Assembly: GCA_003255065.1 (NCBI GenBank)
Contig: QAOA01003028.1
Coordinates: 277,056-341,055 of the forward strand
From: Cercis canadensis
Lineage: Eukaryota; Streptophyta; Magnoliopsida; Fabales; Fabaceae
Direction of reading: 5' to 3'
DNA length: 64,000 nt
Part shown: positions 25,962 through 37,987 of the stretch, piece after piece
How the letters are laid out: every line of letters begins with the position of its first letter
How positions within the stretch are numbered: the first letter of the stretch is position 1
Position numbers and translations under genes: made by a program
The notes under the pieces: model-generated
Seen by the model: the letters and a program-made list of their open reading frames with translations, nothing else
Database searches by the model: none
Told to the model about the DNA's origin: nothing

Positions 25962-27511
25962 ATGTCAAGGACAGGCACACTTGCTCGTAGTTTTAGCTCA
26001 CGAGGCAGAGGCAGAGTTCATACTCCATTACAGACTTATTCTACACCCTCTGACGTGCATATTGATCATACGCCCTCTCCTACTCTCATTGAATCCACCC
26101 ACATAGCACCATCGACTCAAGGTTCTTCTGCTGCTGCGTCCACTACGACGGCGTGTGGATCAACTGATAGCAGGCTATTGGTTCGACCGAATGGGAAGGA
26201 GTATGATGTTTTTTTTTTTCTATGTTATTTTGTTGCTATTAGTATTGTTTTCATATATATTTTATATATAATAAATTTTTTAATTATTGTTCTATAGGTT
26301 TATACCGTCCACTACGACAGTTGGTGTTATTTCTTTCGTCATGAAGGCCAAGTATGAACAACCGTGGACAGGTTGGAAGGACATTCCCAAGGAAGTGAGA
26401 GATATGTGGTGGGGCGAATTTCAAGTTATGCAATTAAATTATATTATTTAATTTACACATTATGTTTATCAATTATGTTTTGCTAGTAGTCTAACTAATA
26501 TCTTCCTATCATTGGTTTAGAAATATTGTACGTGGGATCCGCAACATGATGATGCTATTAGGCGGATCTGGAGCCTTAAGTGTGCTGACACTGTCCGAGC
26601 AAACTTAGCCTCTATTCGTAATCGTAAGTCAAAGGGAAAATGGATGTCAACGACAGTCCTTGACGCACTATGGGATAAGTGGAGGACTGACCTTGAGTTC
26701 AAGGAGCAGTCAGAGCGAAATAAGAAGAATAAATTAGTTAGTGAGGGAGGATGTCTGAACCGGGGTGGCTTAATTTCTGTGTCAGAGCATAAAAGGCGAT
26801 ATGTAAGTTTTATTTACTGATAATAAAGTTTTTATAAGTATGTCTTAACTAATCACAGATAACTAACATCAATTTTTTATATGTTTCAGGCACGGGAGCT
26901 AGGGAGAGAGGCTACCATCCCAGAACTTTTTTGTAAGTTGAACCATAACAATGAGACAAACCAGTGGTCAACACCCAGGGCAGAAATGACTTATGTGAGT
27001 ATCTTTAATTGTAATATAATAAGTAAGCTTTTACCATAATTTATGTATTTTCATTGATTACTTTTGTTTTCTGTTCTTTTGGATGCAGAGTTCATTTGAG
27101 AAGTTAAAGGAGGATGCTGTAGCCTCAAGATCATCTGTTGATGACTCTGCCCTCTTTTTTCAGGCAACTGGGGGAAAAAATAAGAGAGGTCGAACTTATG
27201 GATTTGGATCCGAAGTAGCATTCTATTCTTCATCCGAGTCCGAGTCCAACAGGTTCGGGTCTCAGTCTACCGCCACTGTGCATAACACTGATGAGCTTAC
27301 CCAAATGCAACAGCGTATTGGACTTCTTGAGGCCCAATTGGAGGATCAACGTACTCGAGATGCACAATGTGAGGCGGAGTTAAACACACTTAGAGCTAGT
27401 GCAGACCGGTTTGCACAACTTGAGAATGAGTTGGCCACACTGAAAGGATATATCACCAGCCACATGCATTCAGGACATAACAACTCTGAAGATGATGAGC
27501 AGGATTTGTGA
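25962..27511 (+). CDS. TNPA-like protein (plant transposase, Ptta/En/Spm family), open
   Basis: Five exons join with GT-AG introns and no stop: 25962-26200, 26298-26424, 26521-26802, 26890-26994 and 27089-27511, giving 391 residues. The N-terminal 80 residues are Ser/Thr-rich. Exons 2-4 carry the Ptta/En/Spm transposase domain (KAKYEQPWTGWKDIPKEVRD, WDPQHDDAIRRIW, NRKSKGKWMSTTVLDALWDK, ARELGREATIPELF). The last exon holds a coiled coil (ELTQMQQRIGLLEAQLEDQ) and an acidic end. This protein class binds the subterminal motifs and cooperates with TNPD. It lies 104 bp after the TNPD remnant, in the same direction. Unlike TNPD it has no visible damage, so it might still be made. Exon 2 ends at an ordinary GT (CAA/GTTATG), a weak donor; all other sites are good. 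Confidence 0.82.
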
Positions 27512-27724
27512 GATGCTTCTGGAATTTTTAGGATTTCATTTGTATTTCTTACTTTATTTAAGTTTCCTTACTTGATGAATGGATATTGAATATTTTCTCT
27601 GGTTTGATTTCTATATTTGTGAGATACTTGACTATTTTGCATAGTTTTGAATCTGTTTATGAGAATCTGTTTTGCTGTTATGTTGAATTTGGCCTACAAA
27701 ATAAATAAATCAATTATTTTAGGG

Positions 27725-28393
27725 ATTTTGAAAAAATTCCCACGGTATTTTTCCGTTAGAATTACCGTGGGAATTTTGTTTTAAAACTAAAAAAAAATAA
27801 ATTTAAATAAAAATTCTCACGGTATTTCCAACAGAAAAATACCGTTGGAATTTCACGAAAAAATTCCAACGGTATTTATCCGTTGGAAATACCGTGGGAA
27901 TTTTTATTTTAAATTAAAAAATAAATATTAATAAAAACCAGATTCCCACGGTATTTCCAACGGATAAATACCGTTGGAATTTTTTCGTTAAATTCCAACG
28001 GTATTTTTCTGTTGGAANTCTTTATTTTAAATTATAAAATAAATTAATTAAAAAATAAAATTCCAACGGTATTTCCAACAGACGAATACTGTTGAAATTT
28101 TTTCATGAAATTCCAACGGTATTTTTCCGGTAGAAGTATCGTGGGAATCGCAAAAAAATTCCAACGGTATTATATACCGTTGGAATTTTCAGCAAAGTTT
28201 TTTCCTCAAATTTGCATTCCAACGGTATTTTTTCATGGGAATTACTGTTGGAATCCAAATTCCGTTGGAATGTTGCAATTCCAACGACAATTACTCCAAC
28301 AACACGAATTCCGTTGGAATCCAAAATTCCAATGGAATTTTGCTAAATTCCAACAGAAAAATTCCGTTGGAATCTAGTTTTTTTCTTGTAGTG
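27725..28393. repeat. Right terminus and subterminal repeats of CACTA-1
   Basis: About 20 copies of a motif related to AATTCCAACGGTATTT occur in both orientations, many as short palindromes (TACCGTTGGAATTTT facing its complement). The region ends TTTTTTCTTGTAGTG. It is about three times longer than the left array. One unresolved base lies at 28018. Confidence 0.9.
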
Positions 28394-29151
28394 AGACAGA
28401 TCTTAGGGAAAGTCATCTTTAGGATAAGTATCACCATGTATTTAGGCTCTTTCTAGAAAAGAAATCATATAGCTTGATCACAGAATCAGTTTGACCTTTC
28501 TAATTGCTCTCCTCATCACTATATTTTTAACAATTTTTTACTTGGCTTACCAGGTTTGGCATTTTTTGCTTTCTATAAGCATTTAAATTATTCTTCGAAT
28601 TAGCTTTGTCTAATTGTTCTAAGCAAGCAATATACATTCAAGTAACAGTGGATCTATTGGACTTATTATTATAACAATATCCCATAGAAGCATAATACGA
28701 CAACCACTGTCCCACCACAACAAAATGTGCACTACTTTCTCAACCCATGTGAATAGGTAGACCACAATAACAAAGACCCAACAATAAAATATGCACTACT
28801 TTCTCAACCAATGTGAACCCCTAGACCACAATATAAAGTTGTGCATAACCACGCTGTCATAGAAAATTTAATTTAATGCTTCAAGCACTTGATAGTGAAC
28901 AACACCTCCTTTCAGTTAGAGACATACAAGAGTTTGGAAAATGTCACTTGTTAGAGGACAAAGGACCCGTTATCGACAGACTTCTCAAGGCGACGTTACA
29001 AGGTTTACCTCCTTCGATACTATGCTCCTACTGATTAAGAAAGTGAGAAATGGATTTCGCAAGGCTTATGGCTTTTTCTCCTACTGTGAGCAAGGGGACT
29101 TTAGTGCTTTAGGGCTTAGGGTTTAAATTTTGGAAAATTGCAATTCCAGCG
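28394..29151. other. MULE right interior
   Basis: MULE sequence resumes after the CACTA target duplication. It holds a roughly 55-bp imperfect direct repeat (about 28718-28772 and 28782-28836, sharing TGCACTACTTTCTCAACC). No gene was found. Confidence 0.45.
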
Positions 29152-29547
29152 AAAAAGGGAAATCGCAATTTGGGGCTTAGGGTTCCTCTTTGTGAATTGT
29201 AGAATCCCTCTTTCACGTCGCGATGATTTCAATTCCAAGTCCTCAGAATACGACGTTGTATGGGTAGGATAAGATATTTTCTTTTCTTAGTAAAACGTCA
29301 TCATTTTACGTGTGCCACACCAACAACCAACCTAACTGCCATGTCATCTTGCCAAGTATCAACTAACGGCCACATCAGCACTTAACGTGCCACGTGGCAA
29401 TTTCTGTTAAATCTCACTACTAGACCCTAGCGAAAGATAAATTAGCAAACTGAATATAAATTCAAGGACTCAATTATCACCTAAAATTAATTAAGGACTA
29501 AATTGTCAGTAATAGTATTTTTCAAGGACGAAAAAAAGGTTTTACTC
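29152..29547 (-). repeat. Right terminal inverted repeat of the MULE
   Basis: Inverted copy of 3722-4120, starting inside with AAAAAGGGAAATCGCAA and ending GGTTTTACTC at 29547. It includes the blocks GCCACATCAGCACTTAACG and GACTAAATTGTCA. Confidence 0.85.
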
Positions 29548-30449
29548 TAAAAAAAAATTATCAAGCATTAGGCCTTAATTTAATTTATATTTTACAATTT
29601 TAATTTAATTAACTCAATTTTTTTCTGGCCCATGTTTAAATTCATAAGTGTATGAATAATGTGCATGAATAACATTTTCCAAGTGAAAATAATATATAAA
29701 AAAATGTTACAATTAGTCAAATCCCTTTGAAAGCTGAAGCTCGAGTTCTCAAACTTTCTCAACTGGCTTTCTTTTCCCACCTCCACATTCTTGAGATCCT
29801 ATTAGGTGTTATAGAAGATTTCTCACAGATTTTTTCTATTTACATCCCTCATAGGCTTTCATCCATGGTGTTATTTTCTCCATTAACAAACACAGATCAA
29901 ACACAAGCTTGCTCTCCCTTTCTATCCACCTCCACTACAAGAAAATAGGCTTTTTCTCATGAACAAAATCTATGAGAAAATGCCCAAAATTCCATGAGAA
30001 AGAGGTTTTTCACGGACTTTCTCACCTCGAGAAAAACTTGTGTAACAAACCAAATTTCTCACAGAATTCCGTTATGTAAGAAAATTTCTCACGGAATTTC
30101 TCATGGACTTACTTTTGGTGTAAGAAATATTTTAAAAAAAAAAAATCTCCCGGAATTTCTAACGGATTTTTGTCCGTAAGAAATTCCTCAAGTTTTTTTT
30201 TTCTTGTTGATTTCTTATATCAACACTAAAGAAATTACAAAAAAGGAAAAACAAAAATTCAAAGAAAATTTAATAAAATATCATACATTATCACATTGAA
30301 ACAAACTTTACAAAGTTTGATATTAGATTTTACACATTTTACAATTCAAAAGAAACTAACTCAAGCAATGATTATTATAAGAAACTTACTCTAAAGTAAT
30401 AAAATTCCTCAACCTGCCTAGAGTTAGAACAAAACATAAAATCCTAACA

Positions 30450-32229
30450 AAATAATGCATGGTCACCAAAATCAGGATCCAAAACTTTCTCAAATGCTTC
30501 ATTGCTTTTATCAAGTGGCATAGTTCTAACTTTGAAGCTCGCATGCATCAACCCTTGCCCAGGGTTGTAGCAATCAAAAGTATTTTCCCAGCTCTGTCAA
30601 ATGAGAACAATTAATTTGAGTTAAAATGTTAATTAAGAATAAGCCCCAAGAGCCATTTATTAAAATCCCACAAAAGCTTCATTAACCTCCTATTTTAACA
30701 ATACCGCAAATCATAACACCACTGTCCGATTCATTTTCCACTTGTTAACTAAATACACTTCAAAGAAGTTAGACTTCTGTAGCGATATATATGTTTTCCA
30801 CTAAAAAAAGGAAACATAAAAACTTAGATATAAAGGGAATTGCCATGAAATTTATAAAAAAAAAAAAAAAAAAAANAAAAAAAAAAAAAAATGATGAAAT
30901 AATAGGATTTTGCAAAAGTATGTCAACTTTTCAGGCAGTGACATTTTAGTTATAACATTTCAAAATCAGATAAGCAACAAAGACAATTAGACACAGGACG
31001 TACCATTTTTTCTCATCCACGTACGGAAGAGAAATCCATACCCAACACACATTGAACTACCCAATTCATAGAGGCAAGGGTATTTTTCATTTATTTTGTG
31101 GCATCAAAGAAACCATTTTTTTCCTCATTCACAAAAAAGAGGAAATTTCTCCTTAATAGCCACTAAACTACTCAATTTATAGATAGGCAAAGCATCTGTC
31201 ATTTATTATGTGGCAACAAAGTTAAACTGCACCATTCCAATAGTGTAGAAACTATATACTTAGCAGTCCTCACAAAATAGTCTGTTTATTAGTTCTAAAA
31301 TTGAAATAGGTTATAGAAGTATTTGAATCAAAATGCTCAGTCAAAATTTTACATTTGAATCCAAAGGAGAGAAAAAACAAACCAATTAACCTATTAAGAC
31401 CGCAACATACCTGCAATTGCAATGTGTGAAGTAAAAAATTCTTGATAATCTCCCTTTCACCATTGAGCAAAAAGGCAAGTGCTGATGGAAAAAAATCAAA
31501 GATAAACACTTGATCATAATTCAGTGGTTGTTTGTCAACTGGATCATTAACTACAACAGTCCCAACTGGATTCCCACAATAAGTGACAAGAGCAACTCGA
31601 ACTAGCTGCCATGCTTCCTTTTCAATCTTAGACACCTTCTCATTCAATCCCTTTAAATTATCTATATTTACATTTTCTTGAGAGACTTCTTCCAATTGAC
31701 TTGGACCAGTCTAAATTCTTTCAATGACCAAAAGACCAAAAGGCTTCACATTCAAGCCATTTTGAATGTAAATCTTCTCAAAGCTTGTCTCATTAGCACG
31801 AGAATCAATTGATGTAGAATGATTTCTAATATCAGAAGCTACATTGGGTATCAATGAAACACTCCTAGTTCTAGTACTACCTATATTGACACAATAACTA
31901 GTACTAAAAACCCTAGATTGACCCCAATTTGAATCAGGAATATTAAAATCCCTTTAATTCAAATTGATCACACGTATGTACCCTACAACTTGCTTATTAT
32001 AGGTATTGTATCTATGGCAATGAATAGGATGTGGTCTGGACAAAAGCTCCATGACTGAATCATTGAGCTTGGTTGGAGAAAAGCCAAAAAGTGATGAGCT
32101 TTTATAGCTACTTAAGATTTTACAACAAGGATTCATGGTAGAGATTCCAATACAACTACCAATAGTGATTTGCACAATCAAATAACTACAGGCCAAAAAA
32201 GCAAATGATCTTGGAAAATTAAAACTCAA
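30450..32229 (-). pseudogene. Captured alkaline/neutral invertase gene fragment
   Basis: Minus-strand exon 32229-31411 starts near MNPCCKILSSYKSSSLFGFS (organelle-targeting-like N-terminus) and runs through SRVFSTSYCVNIGSTRTRS and NVKPFGLLVIERI. It then enters the catalytic glycoside hydrolase 100 domain: [70 protein letters not shown]. The exon ends in a GTATG donor. After an intron, AG at 30594 leads into [34 protein letters not shown] and EKVLDPDFG, as expected next in the family. Stops at about 31954 and 31712 and loss of everything downstream make it non-functional. Intact invertases split sucrose in cytosol or organelles. Introns are kept, so capture was at the DNA level. Confidence 0.9.
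30857..30891. repeat. Poly-A run with unresolved base
   Basis: A long A homopolymer broken by one N at about 30876, so its length is uncertain in the assembly. It lies in the intron of the captured invertase fragment. Confidence 0.9.
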
Positions 32230-32989
32230 AGATTTATTTATGTACGACTCTGTTAAGCTTTACAGGTGGAAAAAAACAGAGATTATAGGGAAGAATTTGG
32301 TATATATTATGGGAAAAAAATATAAATCTAAAGTGGGAAAGATTCTAAATTGATAACTTGGATATGAAACAAGAAATGGAATTTTACAATGATTAAGTTT
32401 ACTTAGACTTTGAAAATCAATCCATAATCACATTAACAATATTCCACCAACAACATATCCTAAAACTACAATCAAATTCATCCAAAAACACAAACAAATT
32501 CACAACTATTTCCCAAAGGGATTTCAACTTACCTCATCTCCAAAGCAAGTCAAATACGTTTCCCAACTGTTATCTTCCATTTACCGCTGCCAGAACAACC
32601 TCAAACGCCACTAGAAAATGGAGTCACAGAGGGTGGAAGAGAGGAAAAGTGAGAAAATTGAAATGGGGGAGCTCACAACGCAGGTGAAAGAATAACCTAG
32701 TTTTCTTATGGAATTTCTCATGAAAAAATTCTGTGAGAAGTTTGAAAACCCTAATTTTAACTTTAGTGAAACGATGCCCTCAGTTTCTCACTAACTTTCT
32801 CACGGATTTTCTTACGGAAAAATTTTCCATAAGAAAATTCCATAAGAAATTTAATTTTCTCCCAAAATTTTCTCGCAGAAAAATTTTCCGTGAGAAATTC
32901 CTATTGAATGCTTCTCCGTGAGAATTTCTCACGAAATTCTATTCCGTGAGAAATTTCCCCCATAAATCGCATGTTTTCTTGTAGTGCTC

Positions 32990-35577
32990 TCCTTGCTATG
33001 TTTTCCTTCAACGTATCTACAATCATTTCGAAATGGTGAATCATTATAGGCAAAGAGAGTAATTTACCTCATGTAATATCTATATAATATTTAAAAGGAA
33101 TAGCCAAATGCTCCACAGCTCGCCACGTGGCACTCCAACCATTAATATAAATTATGAATGAACACAATTAATGATGCAATGAAAATTGGAAATCAATTTT
33201 AGAAATTCGAATTTGAGAAATAAATTATAATATTTGAAAATTACAAATATAATTAATACAAAATATAATAATTTTCAATTGCACCCCATAATTTGTTCCC
33301 AACAATAAATGTTGATTTGTCAATATGATATTTCAAATTTTAGGGTTTGGATGTTATACCTCCATAAACCTCTATATATACTTCATTGCATATGAGGCTC
33401 ACCCCCATTGCATTACAAATATGTCAATTATTTTCCTCCATCTAAATAAGCTCCCAAGTTTGCTCTTTGAAATTGTTTAGTAGCTTATGAATCCATTTTG
33501 CTTTGTATTCCTTATTTTGTAGATTTTCTCCATCTCTACAGTCAATAAGGTATGGTCTTTTCCTTTGATTTGTAGGTTGTTTTGTTTATTTTTATTAGTA
33601 TATTCATTTGTAGTTTGAGTTTCTATTCTATTTTAAGCTAACATTCAATCTTTCTCTATGTGTTTCTATGCTATTTCTCTCTATTTTTTTTTTTGTTGCA
33701 GTAATTTTTTTTCACAATATCTATTTCATTTTAATATATCTCTCAATCTCCAAAGGCAATAAGGTTTGTTCTTTCTCTAGACAATATTTGTCTCTCTAAT
33801 ATTTGGTCCTAAATCTATATTTTCTTTTTCAGCATCTCTTCTATTTTCTTAAACAACAAGGTTTGTTGTTGTTTATTGCAAGATCAATGGTATTAGAAGA
33901 ATGAATCAATGGTATCAATGGTATTTTGTTGTAGGGCCAATATAGGAACAGTACATATGGTTTGTTGTCAAGTATGGAGAATCTCCAAAAGTTTTTGTGC
34001 CAACGTAGCAACTATACAAATGGATGAGTGAATTTCTTTTATAGCTACCAATTTCATATAAATATGTTTCACTTTTACTATGAATATATATAATATAAAA
34101 CTTTGAACTCCTATATTTGTATTCTTTAATTTAGCATCTATTATATTTGTTCAGAAGCAGCCGCCAAGTATAAAAGGTTGGAGACAAAATAAGGCACACA
34201 TAAACGTGCAAACTATTTGCAAAATTTTGAAAGTTTTTGATAATGAAACTGAGAAAGTGCACAAGCTTAGATTGATTTCCCTTAATTGCAACATTGGCCT
34301 TAATTATGCCATAAAATAAGGTGGGATTTTCCTTAATTGCATATTGAAATAAAAAAAAAAAATCAATTTGTAAAGGGCAAGTAATTCAAACCATAATACC
34401 ATAGATGTGATACTCTTTAAGATAGTTTATATTGATTGTTCTTTCAATCAAGGCTAAATCAGTGAAATTGTGCCAATCATAATAAAATAGCATAATAAAA
34501 AAAAATTGTACACAACATTGTTCTTCCAATCCATTATAAATTAAAGAAATAAATAATATATTCTTGGTATTGCCTATCAAGCAATCAAATAAAGAAGTTG
34601 CTTTTTGCTGATTTGTAGGAGATTGTCACACAAAAAGATTCTAAGTACATGTAATTCATTTGCATTTGATATCTTGATTTATTTTGCTTTGTTATCAAAA
34701 CCTGACTTGTGCAAACAATATCTCCTATCAAGCAATTAATTAAATATAAAATATTTTGTTCTAGCACATTTTTTTGTTTTAATTTATTTATCAAATAATA
34801 ATGGTGACAAATTCTAACTATAGAAGTAAATTGAAGACACAAATTGATATTTCCTTTTCAGGTTTTGATAGAATTATAGGTTATATGAATTGTTCTTCCA
34901 AGTGGTCTTTCAAAAAACAAATATCTTGATTATGGGCAACCTTTTAAGTAAGGAAACTTATTCAGATTCATTTGCATTTGATAACTTCAAAATATTCACT
35001 TAATTTCATCTATCACACAAAAAGATTCTAACTTAAATAATAGCCAATTAACTTAAAGAATATAATATACAAAATTGACTCCATTACGAGAGGTTAAGTA
35101 ATCCTAATAAGGTATTCATTCAAAACAAATAATTAAGGCTAAATAATTTCCTTAATCTTAGCCCCACAATAATTGTGAAATTGTCAATGAGATTTCAAAT
35201 TTCAATTTGTTTATAAATCTTGATCAAAGGATTCTAAATAATATAAATAAGATACAAACATATGGGAGTAAGGTAAAATCAACTCATAGTTGGCTTACAG
35301 ATTGTAAAGTCCTATTAGATAGACTATGCCTAATAAAGAATTATTGTTTAGAATATATGGGACAATCATATATTCTAAATTAACAAATTCAAAGGATTAT
35401 TAAATTGCATACCTTTACAGATAAATCAGAAAATTGCATATCTTTAATAGTATCATCAAATTACTAGCCGAGTTGATATAATAATATATTATTGTTAATT
35501 GATTTGTATCAATTTATTATATTCAACCAATGGAGGAATATTAGGGTTTAGCTATTATTGATTTCTTGATCAATTTG
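32990..35577. other. Intergenic, AT-rich
   Basis: No gene was recognised. Stretches near 33360-33900 contain several GTATGG or GGTTTG donor-like and pyrimidine-tract sites, which could be introns or leader sequence of a lost gene. No coding domain was found on either strand. Confidence 0.4.
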
Positions 35578-35585
35578 TATATAAA
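35578..35585 (+). promoter_or_regulatory. TATA box of the first B3-like gene
   Basis: TATATAAA lies about 120 bp before a probable leader exon end (CTCAAG followed by GTATGG near 35700) and 220 bp before the ATG at 35800. Confidence 0.5.
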
Positions 35586-35799
35586 TATTCCTCCATGGTT
35601 AGAACCCAAACACACGGCTGCTGCTCTTAGACTAACACGCCTGATGCTGCTTTAGTTTAAGTTGTGATTCCGGAGAAGGTGTTGAAGAAGGTCTCAAGGT
35701 ATGGTTTATTTTCATGATCTATATTTATATGATTTATATATTTTAATTGTGAGGAATTAAATACAAACAATATTGGTTTTTTGTTTTGGGTTTGAATAG

Positions 35800-36343
35800 A
35801 TGGTTTTGACAAGATCTATGACCAAAAAAATGGTGTTCAAACATCCATGCCACATTGATACTTTTGAACCCCGATTGAATCCTGATAGCAATGCGTTTTG
35901 TGCCTCAAAGAACATGCATAGTCTCCTAGATTGTTTTGCTGTCCAAATTACTGAACAAGTGATGACAAGCAAATCAATGGTAATAATATTTAGATAGCTT
36001 AATGTTACTAAATAAATTAAATGAACAATCTTAATCATGTATTTACAATATGCATTTCCACATCTTTTTTCTTCTTCAGATTGTTTCGTATCAGATCTCA
36101 AGGGAACACATGAAGGACAAGGCGGGTACTTTAGAGTTGGGATCAAGTACGGTTAATTGGGGAGAAAAGTGAGTTGTGTACTATTGGTGTGATGGCAATG
36201 TGCTTGGATATCATGTTTCCCTTCGATTTGGGTTGCATAAATTCATGGAAGACAATAATCTAAAGGTTGGAGATGTTGTATTTTTTGAAGTGAAGGACAA
36301 TATGTCCCTTTGTTTTCTATTATTCGGAATTAATCATCATTGA
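35800..36343 (+). pseudogene. B3-domain protein, one premature stop
   Basis: Exon 1 (35800-35979) follows an AG and begins MVLTRSMTKKMVFKHP. Exon 2 (36080-36343) follows CTTCTTCAG and reads IVSYQISREHMKDKAGTLEL, then HVSLRFGLHKFMEDNNLKVG, then DVVFFEVKDNMSLCFLLFG. This matches the second half of a plant B3 DNA-binding domain, with its GW.KF...N.L..GD...F core. An in-frame TGA at 36170-36172 falls in the strand where B3 domains usually have tryptophan, so one G-to-A change could explain it. B3 proteins bind DNA in the nucleus. The intron position matches the neighbour at 37988-38506, so the two are duplicates. An internal readthrough or a W-to-stop error in the assembly is possible. Confidence 0.65.
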
Positions 36344-37754
36344 TGTATTAATCGAATCGAGTACTTTTATATAAATTTAGAGTTTGAATAATGAATCTTT
36401 CGGTTAAATTTGATTTTCTTAGTTGTCAAGTAGTTTGGTCACACTTATAATTAATTGTTGTTTATTGATACAACAATGTATACATATATTTATTAGGGTT
36501 TAGTTTTTTTAATTTTTTTTTGCGAAATGCTGTTACAAGTTTAGACATTGGCTTTTTGGTTGTGTGTTGTTATAGGATAGAAAACTTTGTGAAAATGCAA
36601 TGTAAATCTTATATATGGTTACTCCCTTTTTCTTATATAAAAAAAAAGGAGTTGTGATAGAATTCATCAAACCAAACAATTTAGCTATCTAAGACAATAA
36701 ACCATATTCCTATGTTTATCTCCTTCAAATAAACTCTTATAGTATTCAATTTGATGGTCAAAGAAACATAGGAAAACTGAGTGAATGGCCATGATATGAA
36801 GTTAACTTAGCATCCAAATTTATTTGATAGAAAGCAAATAGAATATCAAAGCCCAGCTATGGACCCTCATCTCCATACTTCACATGTTACCCACTAAGAT
36901 CTACATCTCTACCTATTAAATGAGAGGGGCCACATTATGGATGGGACATAACTAAAATTAACCTGTAATTAAACCATCCAAACAGTTTTAACTACCTGTC
37001 TTTTTATTGCAAATATCTATGTTGGCTATTAAATTTATATGGTCCATAGGTCAACATGATATTATATACAAAACATATCAATCAACCAAAACACTTCCTC
37101 GAAGGGATTAGCACAAACACTTTCTTTCATGCCATCATCTTAATTTTGAATTTATTTAACTAACCAAGTGAAAATAGCTTTTGAACTAACCCTCTACACA
37201 TTAGGGAAATTATTTTCCCCTATCAAAAAATATATACTACTTTTTAATGTCACTTTGGTAATAATAAACAATTGATAGAATAATTTTATTTATACATTAG
37301 TTATTTTCATTTTTTGGCACACATATCAATATTTAAATTTGTCTAAAATCACTTAAATTTCAATTGAATTTTTTTTTTTGTATATCTCAAAATTCACATA
37401 GTATATAAGAAACATTTCTACATTTGATGATAGAGCAATGGGTATTTGAAAAGGTGCCAATTTATTTCCTTAGTCAAAATTCTTTTGATAAGTCACTTCA
37501 GCTTAAATTAGATGCTTAGACTGAATAAGGATCTAGATATAAGTCCTAGCTACATCTAAGTCTTAATAATTGTTTTTTTTATAAAAATTGAATTTGAACA
37601 TTTTTAAAGAGAAAATATGCAGTAAATGTTTCCGAATGGACCAATGTGGAAGGAAATAATTATTAAATGCATGCCCATTTCTAAAGGAAAAATATTCTAT
37701 ATTAATATTAACAATTAAGAATTAACAATATAATATAAGGAAATTTCAATTATA
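36344..37754. other. Intergenic between the B3-like copies
   Basis: AT-rich DNA with no gene recognised on either strand. Confidence 0.5.
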
Positions 37755-37868
37755 TTTTTACACTGTCATGATTACAACAATTAGGGTTAGCTAGGGTTTG
37801 CCTAAGGGAGGCAGCACACACACACTCTCTAACACGGGTTGGGTGTTCTGTTTCTCCTAAAAAAACCT

Positions 37869-37876
37869 TATATAAA
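37869..37876 (+). promoter_or_regulatory. TATA box of the second B3-like gene
   Basis: TATATAAA followed by GGGGAGGCAACCCA. The surrounding block 37755-37960 (GGGAGGCAGCACACACACAC, TATA, GAGGCAAC, ATTCCTG) is repeated at about 39340-39560. Transcription should begin about 30 bp downstream, near 37900. An ATG at 37904 is therefore too early and the next one (37988) is the better start. Confidence 0.6.
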
Positions 37877-37987
37877 GGGGAGGCAACCCATGTATTCCTG
37901 CATATGAAAAATTTTTGGGTCGGGGGCAAACTTTCAACACTTTTTGCTTCAAACAGGGTGTTGACAAGAAGCCAACACAATAGAGCA

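Larger units (their letters stand above)
11559..28393 (+). mobile_element. CACTA (En/Spm) transposon, 16.8 kb, nested in the MULE
   Basis: The left end reads CACTACAAGAAAAAGG and the right end CTTGTAGTG. A 3-bp direct duplication AGA flanks both ends (11556-11558 and 28394-28396), as expected for CACTA elements. Both ends carry many copies, in both orientations, of a subterminal motif around AATTCCAACGGTA, the kind of site TNPA-type proteins bind. Inside are a TNPD/TNP2 pseudogene (22208-25857), a TNPA/Ptta-type gene (25962-27511), and fragments of rhodanese and bHLH host genes. Insertion was into the interior of the MULE, so it is younger than the MULE insertion. Confidence 0.95.
3722..29547 (-). 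mobile_element. Mutator-like element (MULE) split by a nested CACTA
   Basis: About 400 bp at 3722-4120 reappears inverted at 29152-29547; both tips read GAGTAAAACC when read inward. The flanks are T plus an A run on each side (TAAAAAAA), consistent with the 9-bp duplication of Mutator elements but of low complexity. Without the 16.8 kb CACTA at 11559-28393 the MULE is about 9.0 kb. It contains a MuDR-type transposase pseudogene (7370-10155, minus), which fits the family assignment, and a GRF zinc-finger pseudogene (5995-6477, plus). Both are broken, so the copy is non-autonomous today. Confidence 0.85.
29933..32986. mobile_element. Small CACTA element carrying invertase exons
   Basis: The left end reads CACTACAAGAAAATAGGC and the right end TTTTCTTGTAGTG. 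A CTC duplication flanks it on both sides (29930-29932 and 32987-32989). The subterminal arrays at about 29950-30190 and 32700-32960 use a motif around TTTCTCACGGAATTTCTCA. This is unrelated to the AATTCCAACGG motif of CACTA-1, so it is a different family. At 3,054 bp it has no transposase. The interior is mostly an alkaline/neutral invertase gene piece on the minus strand (30450-32229). It inserted into sequence just outside the MULE. Confidence 0.93.

Noticed and set aside
31954-32229. Separate small gene at the right side of the second CACTA
   Set aside because: Same frame as the invertase exon and interrupted only by a stop; it is the N-terminal part of that captured fragment.
37904-37987. 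Upstream ATG for the second B3-like gene
   Set aside because: It lies only about 30 bp from the TATA box, where transcription should begin; the ATG at 37988 is more plausible.
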